From the NCBI GenBank assembly GCA_026982235.1, contig JALSHM010000424.1, forward strand, positions 1-9,813: a stretch of DNA of 9,813 bases, given 5' to 3'. Below the pieces are notes generated by a model, which saw only the letters and a program-made list of their open reading frames with translations, did not search any database and was not told where the DNA came from. A program made the position numbers and the translations under genes. The DNA is from Robiginitomaculum sp. (GTDB lineage Bacteria > Pseudomonadota > Alphaproteobacteria > Caulobacterales > Maricaulaceae). The stretch's first letter is position 1; every line of letters begins with the position of its first letter. Shown here piece after piece: positions 6,128-9,813 of the stretch.

Positions 6128-6557
6128 ATACCTTGCCCAATTAGCGCAAATTCACGCAAGTGCCTTTTCGCCCGGCTGGTCGGCGGCGACGTTTGCGGCG
6201 CATATGGATTTGGCTAGCGATGATATTGTGGATATAGTAGCGGGTGAGGAAGTGCGCGGTTTTGCACTTATGCGCACTGCCGCAGACCAATCTGAAATAT
6301 TGACGATAGTTGTCGCCCCTTTATACAAGCGCCAAGGTCTAGGCCGGATAATTTTGGGCAGAGCAGAGGCACGTGCGTGCGAACGGGGGGCGGACATTAT
6401 GTTTTTAGATGTTGCCGCAGACAATCTTGCAGCGATTGCTCTGTATAACAATGCTGGCTATCATCAATACGGCACGCGCCCCGGTTATTATCGGCGCGAA
6501 ATCGACGGTAGGCTTGGCCGCGTTGATGGGTATTTGTTTAAAAAGCATTTAGCTTGA
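6117..6557 (+). CDS. rimI: GNAT N-acetyltransferase, RimI-like
   Basis: This 146-residue GNAT-fold protein resembles RimI, which acetylates the N-terminal alanine of ribosomal protein S18 using acetyl-CoA. The acetyl-CoA pyrophosphate-binding motif is RQGLGR (residues 72-77), preceded by the beta-strand ILTIVVAPLYK. The second signature FLDVAADNLAAIALYNNAGY (96-115), followed by GTRPGYYRR, is the typical RimI C-terminal pattern. Its ATG lies inside the end of the ThiE/TenI-like gene (11-nt overlap), so translation is probably coupled; no independent ribosome binding site is evident. The gene stands 34 nt upstream of fur. In alphaproteobacteria rimI often sits between tsaB and fur; here the gene before it is the thiamine-synthase-like one instead. 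Substrate assignment rests on family resemblance and context. Confidence 0.85.
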   Translation: MTRKYLAQLAQIHASAFSPGWSAATFAAHMDLASDDIVDIVAGEEVRGFALMRTAADQSEILTIVVAPLYKRQGLGRIILGRAEARACERGADIMFLDVAADNLAAIALYNNAGYHQYGTRPGYYRREIDGRLGRVDGYLFKKHLA

Positions 6558-6591
6558 TAATACTGCACATAACACTTAGAGTGATTCCAAT

Positions 6592-7017
6592 ATGTCAAAT
6601 GAGTCTATAGAAAGCCCGATAGAAATCCTGTGTGTTGAGAAAGGTCTGCGCATGACCGGACAACGCCGTGTGATTGCGCGTATTTTGTCCGAAGCCGATG
6701 ACCACCCGGACGCGGAAGCCGTATACCGCCGCGTGTCGCGCATAGATAAGAAAATATCTTTGGCCACAGTGTACCGAACTTTGCGTTTATTCTCTGAGAC
6801 TGGTATAATCGAAGCCCATGATTTTCGTGATGGCCGCGCCCGATACGAGGCCGCCGACAATGACCACCACGACCATTTAATCGACTTGACCACGGGTGAT
6901 GTCATAGAATTTGTCGATGAAGAAATCGAGCGCCTGCAAGAACGCATCGCCAAGAAACTAGGTTATGAATTGGTAGACCATAGATTGGAGCTATACGGAC
7001 GCCCTTTGAAGAAGTAA
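6592..7017 (+). CDS. fur: Fur-family metal-dependent transcriptional regulator
   Basis: This 141-residue Fur-family repressor senses iron, or manganese in the alphaproteobacterial Mur variants. The N-terminal winged helix includes LRMTGQRRVIARIL (19-32) and the recognition helix region SLATVYRTLRLFSETGII (56-73). The dimerisation domain begins with the metal-site motif DHHDHLI (91-97) and continues with DVIEFVDEEIE, carrying the conserved acidic ligand. The structural-zinc CxxC found in E. coli Fur is absent: the segment reads IDLTTGDVIEF, as is usual in alphaproteobacterial Fur/Mur, so this is a lineage trait rather than damage. A weak Shine-Dalgarno (GAGTGA) precedes the ATG by about 8 nt. 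It ends in tandem TAATAA stops. No clear Fur box was seen upstream. Whether it responds to Fe or Mn cannot be decided here. Confidence 0.92.
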   Translation: MSNESIESPIEILCVEKGLRMTGQRRVIARILSEADDHPDAEAVYRRVSRIDKKISLATVYRTLRLFSETGIIEAHDFRDGRARYEAADNDHHDHLIDLTTGDVIEFVDEEIERLQERIAKKLGYELVDHRLELYGRPLKK

Positions 7018-7137
7018 TAATATGCCTCCCCCACAAGAGGCGGAGGAAGGAAAAAAGGAAATATCCGCACACAAATAAACACAAAACATTTTCGGTGCTG
7101 TTATAGTTGGCGCGAATCAAACAGGTGGTGGATTACT
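7018..7137 (+). promoter_or_regulatory. Intergenic gap holding the fbp leader, a weak hairpin and a Shine-Dalgarno site
   Basis: A 5-bp stem GCCTC/GAGGC (7024-7028 and 7037-7041) follows fur. A purine-rich tract comes after it (7042-7061) rather than a T-run, so it does not look like an intrinsic terminator. AGGTGG (7123-7128) is a plausible ribosome binding site 9 nt before the fructose-bisphosphatase ATG. TTATAG (7101-7106) could be a -10 box, but no matching -35 is evident. The size of the gap suggests that a new transcription unit begins here. Confidence 0.35.
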
Positions 7138-8124
7138 ATGGCAATTAGATTTTCTTCGGATTTTGCGAAGAATATTACGGACAAGGCTATACACGCGGCG
7201 GTGCTTGATACCGTGACGGCCTTGGCTGGAGCTTGCAAACAGATCTCGCATATATGTGCCCGTGGCCCGCTAGAGCAAGGGCTTGGGGTGGAAACGGGTG
7301 CAGCCAATACGGACGGGGACGCGCAAAAGGCTTTGGATGTGCGTAGCGACGAAATAATCACAAAGGTACTAGAGACTGCGCCCGTGGCTTATTATGCCTC
7401 CGAGGAGCAAGACGACATTGTCATCCTGGACGCGGACAAGCCCCTCGCAGTTGCATCGGATCCGCTGGACGGGTCGTCTAATATCGACACTAATGTATCT
7501 ATCGGCACGATTTTTTCTATTTTTGAGACTAACGACAATGCGGCTAGCAGTTTCCTGCGGCCTGGTTCGGAACAAATATGTGGTGGTTTTTTTGTTTACG
7601 GCCCGCAAACCACTTTGGTGATTACGGCAGGGGCGGGGACGCAGACCTATGTGCTTGACCCGGACAGCGGAGATTTCGAACTGGCGATTGCCGATATGAA
7701 AATCACACCCATGTCGACGGAATATGCCATTAACGCTTCCAATCATCACCATTGGGACGCACCTATACGTGCCTATATTGAAGATTGTTTGCTCGGTGCA
7801 ACCGGGCCTTTGGGGACAAAATATAATATGCGCTGGGTTGGGTCACTTGTGGCAGATGCTAACCGGATTTTATCACGGGGCGGCTTGTTTATGTATCCAA
7901 GCGATGACCGTGACGGCTATAGCCACGGGCGCTTGCGCCTGTTATATGAGGCCAACCCGGTCGCATTTGTCATAGAACAAGCAGGCGGGGCGGCAACTGA
8001 CGGAACCCGCCGCATTCTCGATGTTCCGCTGGGGACATTGCACCAGCGTGTACCTTTGGTGTTTGGATCCAAACGGGCGGTGCAGACACTTGGAAATTAT
8101 CATAAAAAACAGGATCAATTATGA
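7138..8124 (+). CDS. fbp: Fructose-1,6-bisphosphatase, class I
   Basis: The enzyme hydrolyses fructose 1,6-bisphosphate to fructose 6-phosphate and phosphate in gluconeogenesis and, where present, the Calvin cycle. It has 328 residues, normal for class I. The metal-site motifs are present: ASEEQD (87-92), SDPLDGSSNID (107-117) and LLYEANPVAFVIEQAGG (268-284). The substrate-binding segments SNHHHW, MRWVGSLVADANRIL and GGLFMYPSD (248-256), and the C-terminal HQRVPLVFGS (302-311), are also typical. The N-terminal TDGDAQKALDV corresponds to the family's 'N-x-x-G-D-x-Q-x-x-L-D-V'. Its TGA overlaps the transketolase ATG as ATGA, so the two are almost certainly co-translated. No phosphoribulokinase or Rubisco gene is visible, so assignment to CO2 fixation is not supported by this window alone. 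Confidence 0.95.
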   Translation: MAIRFSSDFAKNITDKAIHAAVLDTVTALAGACKQISHICARGPLEQGLGVETGAANTDGDAQKALDVRSDEIITKVLETAPVAYYASEEQDDIVILDADKPLAVASDPLDGSSNIDTNVSIGTIFSIFETNDNAASSFLRPGSEQICGGFFVYGPQTTLVITAGAGTQTYVLDPDSGDFELAIADMKITPMSTEYAINASNHHHWDAPIRAYIEDCLLGATGPLGTKYNMRWVGSLVADANRILSRGGLFMYPSDDRDGYSHGRLRLLYEANPVAFVIEQAGGAATDGTRRILDVPLGTLHQRVPLVFGSKRAVQTLGNYHKKQDQL

Positions 8125-9813
8125 GCGCTACACATGATGAAATGGCCAATGCCATTCGTTTTTTGGCAATGGACGCAATCCAGGCCGCCAATTCCGGGCA
8201 TCCGGGCGCACCCATGGGCTTGGCCGATGCGGCGACGGTACTTTATACGCGGCACTTGAAAATAGACCCAAGCGACCCGACATGGCCTGACCGCGATAGA
8301 TTTGTGCTGTCGGCTGGTCATGCGTCCATGTTGCAATATGCGTTACATTATCTGGTCGGGTTTGAAGACATGACCATGGAGCAGATTAAAAATTTCCGCC
8401 AGTTTGGCGCGATTACCGCTGGGCACCCTGAATATGGTCATGTGGACGGGGTGGAGACGACAACTGGGCCGCTGGGGCAGGGCATTGCTACAGCGGTCGG
8501 CATGGCGCTGGCGGAAAGGATGCAAAACGCCCGTTACGGTGATGATTTGGTAAGCCATTATACCTATGCCCTTGTTGGCGATGGTTGCCTGATGGAAGGC
8601 ATTAGCCACGAAGCCATAGACTATGCGGGCAATGCTAAGTTGCGGCGTCTAATCGTCATGTGGGACGATAATTCTATCACTATTGATGGGGCGACCAATT
8701 TGTCCACCCGCACAGATCAACTCGCCCGTTTTGAAGCGTCTGGCTGGCATATACAGGCGGTAGACGGGCACGATGCGGACGCCATTGACGAAGCCATAAC
8801 CAATGCCAAGAAATCCAGCCGCCCGTCATTTATTGCCCTGAAAACCGTTATCGGCAAAGGCGCACCCAATAAATCCGGCACCCACAAAGTCCACGGCGCA
8901 CCGTTGGGCGCTGAGGAGATCGCCGCCACCCGCAAAGCCTTAAATTGGGATGCGCCTGCCTTTGAAATCCCGGATAATATCTTATCCGCGTGGCGCACCG
9001 CTGGTGCCCGCTCGGTTGATGAACGCACAGACTGGGAAGCCCGCATGGCGGCTTCTGGTCGGGCGGAAGAATTTGAGGGCGTGAATTGTAGTGGATTGCC
9101 CAGCAAATTACGCATTGGCATCAATGAATTAAAAGCACAGATTAACAAGGATCAACCGAAAATCGCTACACGTAAATCCTCGCAAAATGCGCTGGAGGTG
9201 GTCAATGCCATTTGCCCGCATACCATTGGTGGGTCTGCGGATTTGACGGGTTCAAACAATACGCTCACGGACGGTATGGGCATTATTAGCGCTGATGATT
9301 TCTCTGGCCGTTATATTTATTACGGTGTGCGCGAACATGCTATGGGCGCCATCATGAACGGTATCGCTCTGCACGGTGGGTTTATTCCCTACGGCGGGAC
9401 GTTCTTTGTTTTTGCTGGTTATATGCTGGGTGCCATGCGTTTGTCATCGCTTATGGGACTACGGGTAATATATGTGCTGACCCATGACAGTATTGGTCTG
9501 GGCGAAGACGGCCCAACCCATCAGCCCGTTGAGACTTTGGCGGCCTTGCGGGCCTTGCCAAACCATAATGTAATTCGCCCGTGCGATGCGGTGGAAACTG
9601 CTGAGGCTTGGGAATGCGCTCTGGCCGAAGACACGACGCCAACATCCTTGGTGCTGACCCGTCAAGGTCTGCCAACTCTCCGTACGGAGCGCAATGATGA
9701 AAATTTGGTCGGCATGGGCGCCTATGTACTCCGCGATACCGATGGTGGGCGCGATATTACTTTGTTGGCTACAGGTTCCGAGGTGTATTTGGCGGTGGAA
9801 GCGGCGGAAAATC
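8121..9813 (+). CDS. tkt: Transketolase, 3' end beyond the window
   Basis: The frame is open from the ATG at 8121 to the last base: 564 residues of an expected ~660, lacking roughly the last hundred (part of the C-terminal domain). Transketolase moves two-carbon units between sugar phosphates using thiamine diphosphate and a divalent metal. Visible motifs are NSGHPGAPMG (24-33), GHPE (101-104), GPLGQG (116-121), and the ThDP/metal motif GDGCLMEGISHEA (153-165) with N184 downstream. In the pyrimidine-binding domain are GVREHAMG with catalytic E405, and HDSIGLGEDGPTHQPVE (455-471). The ATG overlaps the fructose-bisphosphatase stop by 4 nt; no separate Shine-Dalgarno is needed for coupled translation. 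Nothing suggests damage within the visible part. Confidence 0.97.
   Translation, partial: MSATHDEMANAIRFLAMDAIQAANSGHPGAPMGLADAATVLYTRHLKIDPSDPTWPDRDRFVLSAGHASMLQYALHYLVGFEDMTMEQIKNFRQFGAITAGHPEYGHVDGVETTTGPLGQGIATAVGMALAERMQNARYGDDLVSHYTYALVGDGCLMEGISHEAIDYAGNAKLRRLIVMWDDNSITIDGATNLSTRTDQLARFEASGWHIQAVDGHDADAIDEAITNAKKSSRPSFIALKTVIGKGAPNKSGTHKVHGAPLGAEEIAATRKALNWDAPAFEIPDNILSAWRTAGARSVDERTDWEARMAASGRAEEFEGVNCSGLPSKLRIGINELKAQINKDQPKIATRKSSQNALEVVNAICPHTIGGSADLTGSNNTLTDGMGIISADDFSGRYIYYGVREHAMGAIMNGIALHGGFIPYGGTFFVFAGYMLGAMRLSSLMGLRVIYVLTHDSIGLGEDGPTHQPVETLAALRALPNHNVIRPCDAVETAEAWECALAEDTTPTSLVLTRQGLPTLRTERNDENLVGMGAYVLRDTDGGRDITLLATGSEVYLAVEAAEN

Noticed and set aside
7024..7061. Intrinsic terminator after fur
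   Set aside because: The 5-bp stem is followed by a purine-rich tract, not a T-run, so it does not meet the usual pattern on the plus strand.
8717..9148. 143-codon open frame antisense to tkt, and smaller ones at 9451-9675
   Set aside because: They lie opposite strongly conserved transketolase sequence and show no protein-family features.

Overview
The window looks like chromosomal DNA of an alphaproteobacterium with roughly 50% GC (estimated by eye). The evidence is the Fur-family regulator without the C-terminal CxxC zinc motif, a candidate alphaproteobacterial-type LexA box (GTTC-N7-GTTC class) in front of uvrB, and the rimI-fur gene pair. A marine or stalked-bacterium-like lineage is possible, but I cannot name the genus from sequence alone. 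Almost every base is assigned to a gene. No rRNA, tRNA, CRISPR array, insertion sequence or transposase was seen.

Left part (1-4102): the 3' part of a RelE/ParE-family toxin gene enters from the left edge. It is followed by prfC (peptide chain release factor 3, + strand), which converges on uvrB (excision nuclease subunit B, - strand). Middle (4103-5493, - strand): a complete, AT-richer Phd/YefM-VapC type II toxin-antitoxin pair sits between uvrB and a YggS-family pyridoxal-phosphate homeostasis gene. Its upstream DNA holds a good ribosome binding site, a 9-bp perfect palindrome across the antitoxin start codon, and a 7-bp inverted repeat over a candidate -35 box. All four minus-strand genes point the same way, so the toxin-antitoxin pair reads directly toward uvrB.

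Right part (5585-9813, + strand): a short thiamine-phosphate-synthase/TenI-like gene overlaps rimI, then comes fur. After a 120-nt gap follow a class I fructose-1,6-bisphosphatase gene and a transketolase gene joined by an ATGA stop/start overlap. Transketolase runs off the right edge with about 564 of an expected ~660 residues present. These last two enzymes work in gluconeogenesis, the non-oxidative pentose phosphate pathway and the Calvin cycle; nothing in the window decides between them.

Most of the window is conserved housekeeping sequence. The parts worth a second look are the regulatory palindromes around the toxin-antitoxin start, the candidate SOS box between the toxin gene and uvrB, and the TenI/ThiE-like protein that lacks the usual metal-binding positions. 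I found no convincing previously undescribed multi-gene system.
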